Shown here piece by piece: positions 1 to 9,068 of a DNA stretch of 64,000 nt. Below the pieces are notes generated by a model that ran no database searches, was not told the origin of the DNA, and was given only the letters and a program-made list of their open reading frames with translations. Source of the DNA: Pseudomonas sp. H1h. Its GTDB lineage: Bacteria > Pseudomonadota > Gammaproteobacteria > Pseudomonadales > Pseudomonadaceae. The stretch is taken from NCBI RefSeq assembly GCF_000633255.1, contig NZ_AYMJ01000017.1:62001-126000 (forward strand). The letters are read 5' to 3'. The translations under genes and the position numbers were made by a program. Within the stretch, counting starts at the first letter, position 1; the number at the start of each line of letters is the position of its first letter.

Positions 1-216
1 CAGGCTGTCGGTCCAAACGCCAAAGCGCACGAAACTGAAGCCGGTGGTCTTGATCAGTTGGGCGTCTGCGGCAGAGAAGTTCTGGACCTTGACCTGCACG
101 CCAATGGTTTTATGGGTGGGCAATGCCGGGAACAGCTCGCTGGCGTTGACTTGGCTGGCTGTACTGAGCAGCAGCAAGGTCAAAAGGCTCAATCGTTTGA
201 GATGTGCTGACTTCAT
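1..216 (-). CDS. N-terminus of a secreted protein, possibly glycoside-hydrolase-like (partial)
   Basis: The reverse strand encodes 72 codons starting at the ATG at 216 and running off the window edge. A clear signal peptide (positively charged MKSAHLKR, a Leu-rich core, then a cleavage site near residue 26 at VNA-SE) is followed by a segment with IGVQVKVQN and TTGFSFVRFGVW. That resembles the start of TIM-barrel glycosidases such as PslG-type enzymes, where a buried Arg follows the second strand. It is divergent from the EPS operon, which fits a polysaccharide-active periplasmic enzyme. The family call is inference from a short N-terminus; export is well supported. Confidence 0.5.
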   Translation of the reverse strand, partial: MKSAHLKRLSLLTLLLLSTASQVNASELFPALPTHKTIGVQVKVQNFSAADAQLIKTTGFSFVRFGVWTDSL

Positions 217-507
217 GTCGGCTCTCCGGGTGAGAAGTGACAACGGCGAATAGGTATCTCGTGATACCTCATTCGAAACTAACAGTGTCACTAAGTGCGT
301 AAATGTTATTTTTTGTCAGGAAATCAAGAACTGAAAATCACAGTTATTTTTAGTCCGGTAATTCCGTTTGGGCGACTTTTGGCGCTGTGGTACTTAATAC
401 GCTGGTACTAACAGGGCGAATCTATTTCTGAGTGCAGGATGATCTAGTGGGTTCATTAAGATCCGCACTAGATGTTGGCAGAATGATATTACACAGGAAA
501 GTAAACC
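217..507. promoter_or_regulatory. Divergent AT-rich promoter region of the EPS operon
   Basis: This 291 bp region separates the leftward secreted protein from the rightward phosphatase-kinase operon. It is distinctly AT-rich. It carries ACTAACAG twice (278-285 and 407-414) and a 14-mer, AGTTATTTTTAGTC (342-355), that recurs upstream of galE at 11687-11700. No RfaH ops element was found. Promoter hexamers were not assigned. These shared motifs make it the likely control point of the locus. Confidence 0.5.
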
Positions 508-948
508 TTGTTCAGAAATATCCTTGTCGTGTGCGTTGGCAATATTTGCCGAAGTCCGACAGCAGAACTTCTGCTGCGTAACGCGCTGACCCCCTCAACG
601 ATCTCGGTGACCTCCGCAGGCCTCGCGGCCCGGGTTGGCGAAGGCATGGAAGCTTCGGCGCGCCAGGTCCTGGAAGATCACGGGCATAGCGCCGAGGGCT
701 TCACCGCCCGGCAATTGACCGCCGATATCGTCAATCAATCGGACCTGATTCTGGTCATGGAAAAACAACATATGAATCAGGTACTGAAGATTGCCTCGCA
801 CGCCAGAGGCAAAGTGTTCCTTCTTGGCAAGTGGCAGAGCGAACGCGAAATACAGGATCCCTATCGTCAAGGTAAGGCCGCCTTTATTCATGCCCATGCA
901 TTGATTGAAGATGCTGTTAGCTCGTGGGCGCAGCGCCTCGGACATTGA
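508..948 (+). CDS. Low-molecular-weight protein-tyrosine phosphatase (Wzb/Etp-like)
   Basis: This 146-residue cytoplasmic phosphatase is predicted to remove phosphate from the tyrosine-rich tail of the neighbouring autokinase, cycling EPS polymerisation. The P-loop C9-VGNIC-R15-S (C-X5-R-S) lies at the N-terminus and the general-acid loop DPYRQG has its Asp near residue 117; both are hallmarks of the LMW-PTP family, and the length is typical. The start is a TTG at 508, preceded by an ACAGGA-like ribosome site; no in-frame ATG would keep the P-loop. It is the first gene of the EPS operon, 18 bases before the kinase, as etp precedes etk in group 4 capsule loci. Confidence 0.93.
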   Translation: MFRNILVVCVGNICRSPTAELLLRNALTPSTISVTSAGLAARVGEGMEASARQVLEDHGHSAEGFTARQLTADIVNQSDLILVMEKQHMNQVLKIASHARGKVFLLGKWQSEREIQDPYRQGKAAFIHAHALIEDAVSSWAQRLGH

Positions 949-966
949 TGAATATTCTTCAGATCA

Positions 967-3216
967 GTGAATGGTAAGAACAGACTTATGCAGTTACCGT
1001 CAGTAATCGCCAACCGTGATAACGATCAGGACAGTATTGATCTTCTCGGCATATTTGGCAGTTTGATCGACCAGAAATGGCTGATTGGTGCATTCACCGG
1101 TGCCTTCATGGCCGCGGGTGTTGCCTATGCGGTATTGGCGACGCCGGTGTACCTGGCGAACGCGCTGGTGCAGGTCGAACCGAAAAAGAACGACATGCTC
1201 GGGTTTTCCGACCTCAGCAGCATGCTCGGCGGCCAATCGCCGTCGGTGACCGAAATCGGCATCATCAAGTCCCGCGCGGTAATCGGCAAAACTGTCGATG
1301 ACCTGCGCCTGGATATCGACGTCACCCCCAACACCTTTCCGGTCATCGGCGGTTTTCTCGCCAGGCGCTATCGCGGCGAAACCGAGTTCAGCGTGGCGCC
1401 GCCGCGTTTTGGCTTTAACAGTTACGCCTGGGGGGGCGAGCGTCTGGAGTTCGCCCGGCTCAATCTGCCCAAAGAACTGTTGGGCAAGAAACTGACACTG
1501 GTGGCGGGAGAACAGCAGCGCTTCCAGTTGCTCGATGACAACGGCAACGTGCTGGTCGAGGGCGTCGCGGGTGAAACCTTCGCGCAGGACGGCGTAGAGG
1601 GGCAGGTCGCGCAATTGTCGGCCAACCCGGGCACGCGTTTTGAAGTGGTGCGCAATCCGCGAATCGTGACCATTCAGGCTTACCAGGATGCGCTGGATAT
1701 TTCCGAGCAAGGTAAAGAGTCTGGGATTATCCGTCTGGCACTGGCCAGCGCCGATGCCCCCGAGGCGGTGAAGATCCTCAACAAGATCGCTGCGCTGTAC
1801 GTCGATCAAAACGTGCGTCGCACTTCGGCAGAAGCAGCGCAGAGCCTGGCGTTCCTGCAAAGCCAGTTGCCGCAGGTCAAGCGCGATCTGGCCAAGGCCA
1901 GCGATGCGCTTAACGCCTACCAGACCCACGGCAAGACCGTGAACATCTCCCTGGAAACCCAGTCGGTGCTCGGTCAGTCCGTTGCGCTCGAAACGCGGAT
2001 TTCCGAGCTGAAAATGCAGCAGGCCGAGATGGATCGCAAGTTCACCAAACAGCATCCGGCGTATCGCGCCCTGATGTCACAGATCGGTGAGTTGACCCAG
2101 CAGCAGAAGTCGCTGGAAGGCAAGGTCGGGGATCTGCCAGCCACGCAACAGGAGCTGCTCAACCTGACCCGCGATGTGGAAGTGGCTTCGCAGATCTACA
2201 CGCAGTTGCTGAACAAGTCGCAGGAACTGGACATCGTCCGCGCTGGTGCGGTGGGCAACGTGCGTTTGATCGACCCGGCAGATGTCGACCTGACCAGCCC
2301 GGTCAAACCGAAAAAAGCCCTGATTGTGTTGATCGCGACGTTCCTCGGCGCTTTTGTCGGCGTAGCGCTGGTGCTGCTGCGCAAATCCCTGAGCAAAGGC
2401 CTGGAAGGACCGGAAGCCATTGAGCAGCTCGGGCTGCCGGTGTACGCCTCGATTCCCTACAGCGCATTGCAGCGCGAAGAGGACAGTAAAAAAGTGCGGG
2501 TCAAAAGCACGGCTGAAACGCCGGCCTATCTGCTGGCCCTGCGCAATCCGACCGACCTGTCCATCGAGTCGATTCGCAGCCTGCGCACCTGCCTGCATTT
2601 TGCCGCGCTGGATTCGACCAACAACCGGATCATGATCTCCGGTCCCAGCCCGCAGGTCGGCAAGACGTTCGTCTCGTCCAACCTCGCCGCGGTCATGGCG
2701 CAAAGCGGTCAACGCGTGTTGCTGATCGACGCCGACATGCGCAAGGGCCACCTGCACAAGTCGCTGAACGTGCCGATCGCCAATGGCCTGTCGGACCTGT
2801 TGGTCAAGCGTTGCAGCATCGAGCAGGCCATCAACACCGTGGAAATCGACAACCTGCACTTCATCAGCCGTGGGCAGGTTCCACCCAATCCTTCGGAGCT
2901 GTTGATGCACGCCAACTTCCGCGACCTGCTGACCGAACTCAGTGAGCGCTACGACGTGGTGATCATCGATACGCCGCCGCTGCTGGCGGTGACCGACGCA
3001 GCGATTGTCGGGCGCGAAGCAGGGATCAGCCTGATTGTCACCCGTTTTGCGGTGAACCCGGCCAAAGAAATTGAAATGACCATTCGGCGCTTCGCCCAGA
3101 ACGGCATCGAGCTCAAGGGCGCGGTGTTCAACGGCGTCGAGAAGCGCGCGGCCAGCTACTACGGCAACGGCAACTACGGTTATTACAACTACGAATACGC
3201 GTCGGACAAATCCTGA
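967..3216 (+). CDS. Polysaccharide co-polymerase / tyrosine autokinase (Wzc/Etk-like BY-kinase)
   Basis: This 749-residue inner-membrane protein controls EPS chain length and export. Residues about 20-110 form a Wzz-type domain with TM1 near 38-58. A long periplasmic coiled-coil region follows, then TM2 near 445-470 preceded by the Pro-rich SPVKPKK. The cytoplasmic BY-kinase has Walker A (GPSPQVGKT, about 558-567), Walker A' (LLIDADMR, about 585) and Walker B (VVIIDTPP, about 664). The C-terminus is a tyrosine cluster (YYGNGNYGYYNYEY), the autophosphorylation target. A GTG at 967 is taken as start; an ATG at 988 is an alternative and neither has a strong ribosome site. It pairs with the upstream phosphatase. 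Confidence 0.93.
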   Translation: MNGKNRLMQLPSVIANRDNDQDSIDLLGIFGSLIDQKWLIGAFTGAFMAAGVAYAVLATPVYLANALVQVEPKKNDMLGFSDLSSMLGGQSPSVTEIGIIKSRAVIGKTVDDLRLDIDVTPNTFPVIGGFLARRYRGETEFSVAPPRFGFNSYAWGGERLEFARLNLPKELLGKKLTLVAGEQQRFQLLDDNGNVLVEGVAGETFAQDGVEGQVAQLSANPGTRFEVVRNPRIVTIQAYQDALDISEQGKESGIIRLALASADAPEAVKILNKIAALYVDQNVRRTSAEAAQSLAFLQSQLPQVKRDLAKASDALNAYQTHGKTVNISLETQSVLGQSVALETRISELKMQQAEMDRKFTKQHPAYRALMSQIGELTQQQKSLEGKVGDLPATQQELLNLTRDVEVASQIYTQLLNKSQELDIVRAGAVGNVRLIDPADVDLTSPVKPKKALIVLIATFLGAFVGVALVLLRKSLSKGLEGPEAIEQLGLPVYASIPYSALQREEDSKKVRVKSTAETPAYLLALRNPTDLSIESIRSLRTCLHFAALDSTNNRIMISGPSPQVGKTFVSSNLAAVMAQSGQRVLLIDADMRKGHLHKSLNVPIANGLSDLLVKRCSIEQAINTVEIDNLHFISRGQVPPNPSELLMHANFRDLLTELSERYDVVIIDTPPLLAVTDAAIVGREAGISLIVTRFAVNPAKEIEMTIRRFAQNGIELKGAVFNGVEKRAASYYGNGNYGYYNYEYASDKS

Positions 3217-3256
3217 TTTTCAGGGGCGTTCCAACAGGCATGAAAGTGGGTGGGTC

Positions 3257-4339
3257 GTGAAAAAAATACTGCACGTGGCTGAAACGATAAAAGGTGGGGT
3301 CGCCACCGTTATTCGTACCATCTCGGCTTCCCCCGAGGATCAGGAGTCGAACTACGAGCTGGTCTATCTGGTGCCGCTTGACCAGAAAAAAGAGCTGCAC
3401 GGCATCGACGAACGACAGATTCGCACGTTCGAACGCAGCGGTCGCGATGTGCGTTCACTGCTGCGTTTTGCCTGGCAGTTGACCCGGGTGATGCTCAAGG
3501 AAAAACCCGATGTGGTGCATTTGCACAGCACCTTTTCCGGGGTGATCGGCCGGGTGGTCTGCGTACTTCTGCGGCCGTGGCGCAAACCGAAAATCGTTTA
3601 CTGCCCGCACGCGTTTTCGTTCCTGATGGAAAGCTCGCCGACCAAGCAAAGGATCTACGCGTGGATCGAACGGGTCCTGCAGCGAGTCACCGACGTGATC
3701 ATCTGCGTCAGCCGCTACGAAATGGACAAGGCGGCGCGTTTCGGCATTCAGCGCAAGCGCATGAAGCTGATCTACAACGGCATTCATCAGCGTGACGAGG
3801 CGCCGAAGGCTCAGAGCCCCGAGCCGATTCATCTGCTGTTCGTCGGTCGTCTCGACTACCAGAAAGGCTTCGATGTGTTGCTCAAGGCCTTCGCCAAGGT
3901 GCGGCGCAGCGATCTGAAACTGACCGTGGTTGGCAGTGCGGTCAACGAAGACACGGTCGAGTGTCCCGAGATGGACGCTGTCGAGTACCTGCCCTGGGTC
4001 ACGCCGGCCGAGGTGCACGCGCTGTATCAACAGGCCGACGCGCTGATCGTCCCGAGTCGCTGGGAAGGATTCGCCATGGTGCCGCTCGAAGGCATGGCCA
4101 TGGGGTTGCCGGTGATCGCCAGCAATTGCACATCGTTGCCCGAACTGGTCACCCATGAGGTGTCCGGTTATGTCTTCCCCACCGGTGACCACCAGGCGCT
4201 GGCCGATGTATTGGCGAGAATCCAGAAGCCGCGGTTGCTCGACCTCGGCAGCGAAGGCCGCAACATCGTGCGCGAACGCTTCAGCGCCGCGCTGATGATC
4301 CGCCAGACCTACGACGTGTATTGCGCTCCCACTTATTAA
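3257..4339 (+). CDS. Glycosyltransferase family 4 protein
   Basis: This 360-residue GT-B enzyme probably adds a sugar to the lipid-linked EPS repeat unit on the cytoplasmic face. The N-terminus (HVAETIKGGVATVIR) carries the acceptor-side Gly-rich loop. The C-terminal Rossmann domain has LLFVGRLDYQKGFDVLLKA and the E-X7-E signature in WEGFAMVPLEGMAMGLPV (Glu270 and Glu278), typical of GT4 retaining transferases. The start is GTG at 3257. It lies 40 bases after the kinase gene and is the only dedicated glycosyltransferase visible in the locus, which is few for a heteropolysaccharide. Donor and linkage cannot be read from sequence. Confidence 0.88.
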   Translation: MKKILHVAETIKGGVATVIRTISASPEDQESNYELVYLVPLDQKKELHGIDERQIRTFERSGRDVRSLLRFAWQLTRVMLKEKPDVVHLHSTFSGVIGRVVCVLLRPWRKPKIVYCPHAFSFLMESSPTKQRIYAWIERVLQRVTDVIICVSRYEMDKAARFGIQRKRMKLIYNGIHQRDEAPKAQSPEPIHLLFVGRLDYQKGFDVLLKAFAKVRRSDLKLTVVGSAVNEDTVECPEMDAVEYLPWVTPAEVHALYQQADALIVPSRWEGFAMVPLEGMAMGLPVIASNCTSLPELVTHEVSGYVFPTGDHQALADVLARIQKPRLLDLGSEGRNIVRERFSAALMIRQTYDVYCAPTY

Positions 4340-4353
4340 GTAGAACTCAGCTT

Positions 4354-5466
4354 ATGAACGTAACGATTTTGCATGGCTACAGTGCCTCCAACTCCGGTGA
4401 CGGCCTGCTCGTCGATCTGGCCATTGCGCTGGTGCAGCGCAACTTTGGCGAAGACACCGCGATCAATGTCGTGGCGTCCGATCCGCAGTCTTTCGACTAT
4501 TTGCCGCACCCGCGTTTTGACGCGCCGGTGATGGCGGCCAAGGGTCTGGGCCGAGTCAAGCAGGCGGTGTTCCTCAATCAGTCGTATGCCGGCCTCGCGG
4601 AGCTGTTGCAGAAGACTGATCTGATCGTCGGTGTGGGTGGCGGTTACATGCGCTCCAAAAGCGCCTTCGAGCACATCAAGTTGAAGCTTGGCCACGCCAA
4701 GCAACTGGAAACGGCGATCCTCAGCAAAGTGCCCTCGGTGTACCTGCCGCAAAGCATCGGCCCGTTCCATGGCGAGAGCCGCAAGATCGTCGAGCACTAC
4801 GCCAGTGCTAATGCGGTGTTCGTGCGCGATAACCGCTCCTCGGCGATGTTCGATGCCTGTGAAAACGTCTACCGCGCGCCGGACCTGGCGGTGCAGTCAC
4901 TGGCGAGCAAGATCCTTATGCAACCCAAGTTCACCCGCTGCGCCGCATCGCCGGCCACTGTCTGCGTGGTCCTGCGCAAGCCGCCGGAGTGGAGCAAGGA
5001 CAAGAAGGTCGCCTACGTCGCCAACCTGAAGCTGCTGCTGCAGCGCCTGAAGAACAAAAGCAAAGTGGTCTGCGCAGTACAGAGCGCCGTTCGCGGCAAT
5101 GATGACGGGGCGTTCTATCGCGAGTTGGGTATCACCGAAGACCTGCTGTCGCTGAAGGCCACGATTGCCCAATATCAGCCCGACCTGGTGATCTCGGTGC
5201 GCCTGCACGGCGCCATCGAGTCGCTGCTGTCCGGTGTCCCGGCGTACCACATCAGCTATGAGCGCAAGGGCTTCGGCGCCTATCAGGACATGGGGGTGGA
5301 GGATTGGGTGATCAATGGTGGCGACATCAATGTCGACACCATCATCGACACCGTTTACGCGCCCAACGCACTGTCGAATTTCGGCAAGCGCCTGACCGAC
5401 ACCTGCCGCGAAATCGAGGCAAAAACCGTGGCCATGGACGAGATCATCAAAGGGATCGTTCGATGA
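4354..5466 (+). CDS. Polysaccharide pyruvyl transferase family protein
   Basis: This 370-residue cytoplasmic protein belongs to the CsaB/WcaK-type pyruvyl transferase family, which adds ketal-linked pyruvate from phosphoenolpyruvate to a sugar and gives the polymer negative charge. Seen features: the N-terminal HGYSASNSGDGLL loop, GVGGGYMRS, PQSIGPF, and the conserved RLHGAIESLLSGVP with YERKGFGAYQDMG near the C-terminus. I chose the ATG at 4354 (MNVTILHG) because the family begins there; an upstream in-frame start would overlap the glycosyltransferase. Its stop overlaps the next start (ATGA), indicating translational coupling. Confidence 0.88.
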   Translation: MNVTILHGYSASNSGDGLLVDLAIALVQRNFGEDTAINVVASDPQSFDYLPHPRFDAPVMAAKGLGRVKQAVFLNQSYAGLAELLQKTDLIVGVGGGYMRSKSAFEHIKLKLGHAKQLETAILSKVPSVYLPQSIGPFHGESRKIVEHYASANAVFVRDNRSSAMFDACENVYRAPDLAVQSLASKILMQPKFTRCAASPATVCVVLRKPPEWSKDKKVAYVANLKLLLQRLKNKSKVVCAVQSAVRGNDDGAFYRELGITEDLLSLKATIAQYQPDLVISVRLHGAIESLLSGVPAYHISYERKGFGAYQDMGVEDWVINGGDINVDTIIDTVYAPNALSNFGKRLTDTCREIEAKTVAMDEIIKGIVR

Positions 5467-6692
5467 TATTTCGCCTGCTGCTGCGCGGTGGAGCGTTAGG
5501 CGCGAAGTTTCTGCTGGTGTTGGCCATCACCCATTACCTGGGCTATGAAGCGCTGGGTTTTTATGGGGTGGTGGTCGCGGCTTCGCTGATCGCCTCAAAG
5601 TTTTACAGCGTCGGGTTCAGTTCCGAGATCAATCGGTTGATCAGCGTCGGCGGCAGTTCGCGGCGGGTGGTCGACAAAGTCCTGTTGCTGTACCTGGCAG
5701 TTGGGCTGCTGCTGTCGCTGCTGACGGTGGGGATCTACTCGCTGTTTCAGCAGGTCGAGGCGAGCACTGCGCTGATTCTCTGCGTGACGCTGGTGCTGCT
5801 CACTGAACACCTGTCGTTCGAAATCAACTCGTTCGTGTTTTCCGCGCAGAAAGCCACGGCGGGCGCGCTGCTGTTTTTCATCAAGACCGGCCTCTGGGCG
5901 CTGCTGGCGGTAGGCGGGATGATGCTCGATCGGGTGTCCGGCATCGCCAGTGTGCTGTGGCTATGGGTGGCGGCGAACGTGCTGGTGATCATCGCCGGTT
6001 ACCTGATCGTGGTGAATGTGCACAAAGGCCGGGTCAGCGTGGCGCTGACGACCGCGACCGTATGGAAAGCCGGGTTGCCGTTTTATTTCGGTACGGGGTT
6101 GATCGCCTTGAGTCAGTACGCCGAGCGCTTTCTGATCGTCGACCTCGAACCCTACGCCAGCCTCGGTAAATACGTGTACGCGTGGTCGGCGGCGAACACC
6201 TTGCAGGCGCTGTCTTACGCGGTGGTGGCGGTGGTCGGCATTCCGGTGCTGGCCAAGCGATTTCAGGCCGATCAACAGGCGTTCACGGTCCGGCAATTGT
6301 TCGTCAACAAATGGGTAATGCGCTCGCTGGTGGTGTCGGCGGCAGTGGCGGTGCTGATTTATCTGTTCTTCAACGTGGTGCTCGATTATGTCGCCACCAG
6401 CGTGCCGCGTCCGGATAACGCGATCCTCGGCGTGCTGATTTTTTCCTTCGCCCTGCGGGCCATCGGCGACATCGTCTGGGGCGGTCTGATCGCCTCGAAA
6501 AACAGTCGGGTGTCATTCGCCAGCGCGGCAATCTGCCTGCTGGTGTCGGTGCCGGTCAGCTATGGGCTGATCAAGCACTATTCGATTTATGGCGCGGCGT
6601 GGGGCAATGTCTTCGCGATCGTCGTGCAGCTCGGCGTAATTGCGCTATTGACCCGTGCGACCCGTGCAAAAGGGGCGCTGGCATGGGGTTGA
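5463..6692 (+). CDS. Oligosaccharide flippase, Wzx-like membrane protein
   Basis: This 409-residue integral membrane protein has about 12 hydrophobic segments and begins with MIFRLLLRGGALGAKFLLVL. The pattern (amphipathic N-terminus with a conserved Lys in the first helix, paired bundles, late repeats such as NAILGVLIFSFALRAIGDIVW) fits the MOP/PST flippase superfamily, which moves undecaprenyl-linked repeat units to the periplasmic side. The ATG at 5463 overlaps the preceding stop by 4 bases, which decides the start over longer upstream options. Subfamily is inferred from topology and operon context rather than from a diagnostic motif. Confidence 0.8.
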   Translation: MIFRLLLRGGALGAKFLLVLAITHYLGYEALGFYGVVVAASLIASKFYSVGFSSEINRLISVGGSSRRVVDKVLLLYLAVGLLLSLLTVGIYSLFQQVEASTALILCVTLVLLTEHLSFEINSFVFSAQKATAGALLFFIKTGLWALLAVGGMMLDRVSGIASVLWLWVAANVLVIIAGYLIVVNVHKGRVSVALTTATVWKAGLPFYFGTGLIALSQYAERFLIVDLEPYASLGKYVYAWSAANTLQALSYAVVAVVGIPVLAKRFQADQQAFTVRQLFVNKWVMRSLVVSAAVAVLIYLFFNVVLDYVATSVPRPDNAILGVLIFSFALRAIGDIVWGGLIASKNSRVSFASAAICLLVSVPVSYGLIKHYSIYGAAWGNVFAIVVQLGVIALLTRATRAKGALAWG

Positions 6693-7786
6693 AGCTGCCG
6701 TGCATCGAGTTTCGCGGACGCAGACTCGATTCCTCGCTGTCGTTCCTGATTCTGTTCACCGGATTGTTTCTGTCGGTGGCGATGCCGCTGCTGATCCCGC
6801 GTGACCCGGGCCCGGATGCGATGACGTTGTGGTCGTCCTACGCGCGCGCCGACAACTGCAACTTTTGGAACCCGTTCTCGCCGGACCGCTCTTCCTACGA
6901 ATGTTCGGCGTTCCTGCTGCGGCCCACCGGGATCAACCTGACCAACGCCTGGGCCTACGGGATGTTCTGCAATTTTTTCCTCACGGCGATCCCGGTGGTG
7001 GTGTTCCGGCGCATGCCGCTGGCGATCTTCGGCACCCTGTGCCTGTGGGGCGTGGTGCGGTCGTTCTTTCTGGAAAACCTGACCAAGGAAATCATTGTGT
7101 CGGTGGCGGTGTTGAGCATTTTGTTCAGCTCGTTGACGCGTAAATACCGCAGCGGTTTTTTCCTCTCGGCGGTGATTTACGGTGTGCTGATCCGGCCTTA
7201 CTGGATTCTGTTTTCGCTGTCGTGGTTTGGCGTCTGCGTAATGAAAAAGTACGTGTCGCGTTTCACCTTCTTCCTGATGCTGTTCCTGTTTTACCTGGCG
7301 GTAGCCATGGCTATCCAGTTGGCGCTGGGGTTTCCGGTGTCGTCGATTCGCGCGAGCAACAACGAGTTGCGCACCGCAGGCGAGGAGGGCTCCAAATCGC
7401 TGATTGTGTCGTGGCTCACCGGCAGTGATTTCGTCTCGCAGGCGCTGGATTCGATGATCATCTTCTTCAGGTTGTCGTTCCCGGTGGAGCTGATTCTGCT
7501 GTCGGGACCGGGGCAGGTGATCTTCGTCGCGCTGATGATCATGACTGCTCTGCTGCTGTTCAAAGTCATCACCTCCACCGATTACAAAGGCGCGCCGATC
7601 GAGACCAAACCCAAGGAACTGATCGCGATTCCGCTGGCGTTTCTGCTGGTTCAGGGTTTGTTCGAACCGGACTTCGGCTCCTTCGCCCGGCACTTTTCCA
7701 TGGTGGTGCCGGTGCTGTTTGTCGGGCTGGGCCTGATGTTGCGCGCGAACAAACCGGTACGGGTTGAATCAAGAGTTCTGAATTGA
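6683..7786 (+). CDS. Multi-spanning membrane protein, candidate Wzy-type EPS polymerase
   Basis: This 367-residue protein has roughly nine to ten hydrophobic helices and a sizeable polar loop near residues 50-85 (with YARADNCNFWNPFSPDRSS). I do not recognise a sequence family. Position between the flippase and the acyltransferase in a kinase-dependent EPS operon, plus the topology, suggest the repeat-unit polymerase, which is usually too divergent to identify by sequence. The ATG at 6683 overlaps the flippase stop by 10 bases and is preferred over longer upstream starts. It could instead be a membrane glycosyltransferase. Confidence 0.6.
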   Translation: MGLKLPCIEFRGRRLDSSLSFLILFTGLFLSVAMPLLIPRDPGPDAMTLWSSYARADNCNFWNPFSPDRSSYECSAFLLRPTGINLTNAWAYGMFCNFFLTAIPVVVFRRMPLAIFGTLCLWGVVRSFFLENLTKEIIVSVAVLSILFSSLTRKYRSGFFLSAVIYGVLIRPYWILFSLSWFGVCVMKKYVSRFTFFLMLFLFYLAVAMAIQLALGFPVSSIRASNNELRTAGEEGSKSLIVSWLTGSDFVSQALDSMIIFFRLSFPVELILLSGPGQVIFVALMIMTALLLFKVITSTDYKGAPIETKPKELIAIPLAFLLVQGLFEPDFGSFARHFSMVVPVLFVGLGLMLRANKPVRVESRVLN

Positions 7787-7798
7787 GGCGGGTGCTGT

Positions 7799-8842
7799 AT
7801 GTCGAGCAAGAAAAAGTCCCTGGAGATCGAAACCCTGCGTGGCCTGGCGTGCCTGCTGCTGGTGCTCTATCACGTCATCGGCCCGTTGGGCGGGGGGCTG
7901 AAAATCGATATCGGCTCGCCGTTCCGGGTCATCGCCGACTCCATGGTGTACGTGCGCATGCCGCTGTTCACCTTCATTTCCGGCTACATCTATTCGATCT
8001 ACAAAATTCGCGGCAATGACTTTTCCGCATTCTTCAACGGCAAGGTGCGACGACTGATCGTGCCGCTGTTTTGCGTCGGTGTGCCGTTCTCGGTGTTGCA
8101 GGCGGTGGGGCCAGGCGTGAACAAGGACGTCGGGGTGATCGACGCGTTGTTGTCGTTCTGGGTTCCGGTCAACCACTTCTGGTTCTTGCAGGCGGTGTTC
8201 ATCATTTTCATGTTCGTCGGCCTGCTGGAATGGCGCGGGATGCTGCGCTCGATGACGCGCTTGTATGGGCTGTTTGCATTTGCGGCGGCGGTGTTTCTGT
8301 TGCCACCGTTCAAGCTCGATGCGTTCGGCATCAATGGCGCGATTTACCTGCTGCCGTTTTTCGTGGCGGGGATGATCGGGCAGGAAAATGTCGAGGCGCT
8401 GAAGCAGCGGTTCAAGGTGATCGGGCCGCTGGTGTTTGTGCTGATCTCGTTGACGCTGCTGTATGTCGCGGCGATTGATCGCGAGTTGATTGTCGATCGT
8501 CGCAGTCTGATCGGGTTGACCGTGGGCTGTGTGTCCTGCATCGCTTTGCTGTCCAGTGACATGCGCTCGAAGTGGCTGACCTGGCTGGGTGGGTATTCTT
8601 ACGCGATCTTCCTGTTCCATGTGCTGTTTGCGGCGACTTCGCGGTTTGTCATGGGGCGACTGGGCGTGAAAGACGAAAGTATTCTGGTGCTCAGCGGACT
8701 GCTGTCTGGCCTGTTGGGGCCGGTGCTGTTGTCGATGATTTTCAGTCGCTTCAATGTCACGTCGGTACTGTTCCTGGGTGAGCGTGCGGCGAAGAAGAAA
8801 CCGGCGGCGAGCATTGCTCCGGTGGTGCCAGCCAATAGCTGA
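7799..8842 (+). CDS. Acyltransferase family 3 protein (OafA/YrhL-like)
   Basis: This 347-residue polytopic membrane protein probably O-acetylates the EPS. The opening KSLEIETLRGLACLLLVLYHV carries the family Arg-Gly and the catalytic-type His in the first helix (LYHV). RMPLFTFISGYIYS and about ten transmembrane segments follow. A GAGGCGGG ribosome site precedes the ATG at 7799. It is the last gene of the tight upstream gene string, 12 bases after the putative polymerase, and is followed by REP elements. There is no fused SGNH domain, but a separate SGNH-type hydrolase gene lies just downstream, so the two may act in sequence on acyl groups. Confidence 0.87.
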   Translation: MSSKKKSLEIETLRGLACLLLVLYHVIGPLGGGLKIDIGSPFRVIADSMVYVRMPLFTFISGYIYSIYKIRGNDFSAFFNGKVRRLIVPLFCVGVPFSVLQAVGPGVNKDVGVIDALLSFWVPVNHFWFLQAVFIIFMFVGLLEWRGMLRSMTRLYGLFAFAAAVFLLPPFKLDAFGINGAIYLLPFFVAGMIGQENVEALKQRFKVIGPLVFVLISLTLLYVAAIDRELIVDRRSLIGLTVGCVSCIALLSSDMRSKWLTWLGGYSYAIFLFHVLFAATSRFVMGRLGVKDESILVLSGLLSGLLGPVLLSMIFSRFNVTSVLFLGERAAKKKPAASIAPVVPANS

Positions 8843-8848
8843 AAAGCT

Positions 8849-9039
8849 TCGCGAGCAAGCCCGCTCCCACAGGGTTCAGGTTGGACACAGATTAAGCAGA
8901 CGCCCGCAACACCTGTAGGAGTGAGCCTGCTCGCGATAGCGGTCTGTCAGTCAGAGTGACCGCGTCTGAACCAACGCCATCGCGAGCAGGGTTTTCGGCA
9001 ATTCACGCAACCCCTGTGGGAGCGGGCTTGCTCGCGAAG
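8849..9039. repeat. Four REP-type repeat units in alternating orientation
   Basis: Between the acyltransferase and SGNH hydrolase genes are copies of the pseudomonad REP core (CGCGAGCAAGCCCGCTCCCA and its complement). They lie at about 8849-8871, 8913-8938 (variant CTGTAGGAGTGAGCCTGC), 8978-8992 (truncated) and 9013-9039. Adjacent copies are inverted, as in REP doublets. They can form cruciform or hairpin RNA and often sit at operon ends. Confidence 0.85.
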
Positions 9040-9068
9040 GGGCCATTCCAGACTGAAGGAAATTACGC

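Noticed and set aside
44..253. Forward ORF at the left edge of the window
   Set aside because: It is antisense to a clear signal-peptide-bearing N-terminus on the reverse strand.
217..507. RfaH ops element or JUMPstart for the EPS operon
   Set aside because: No GGCGGTAG-type sequence is present in this or the other intergenic regions of the locus.
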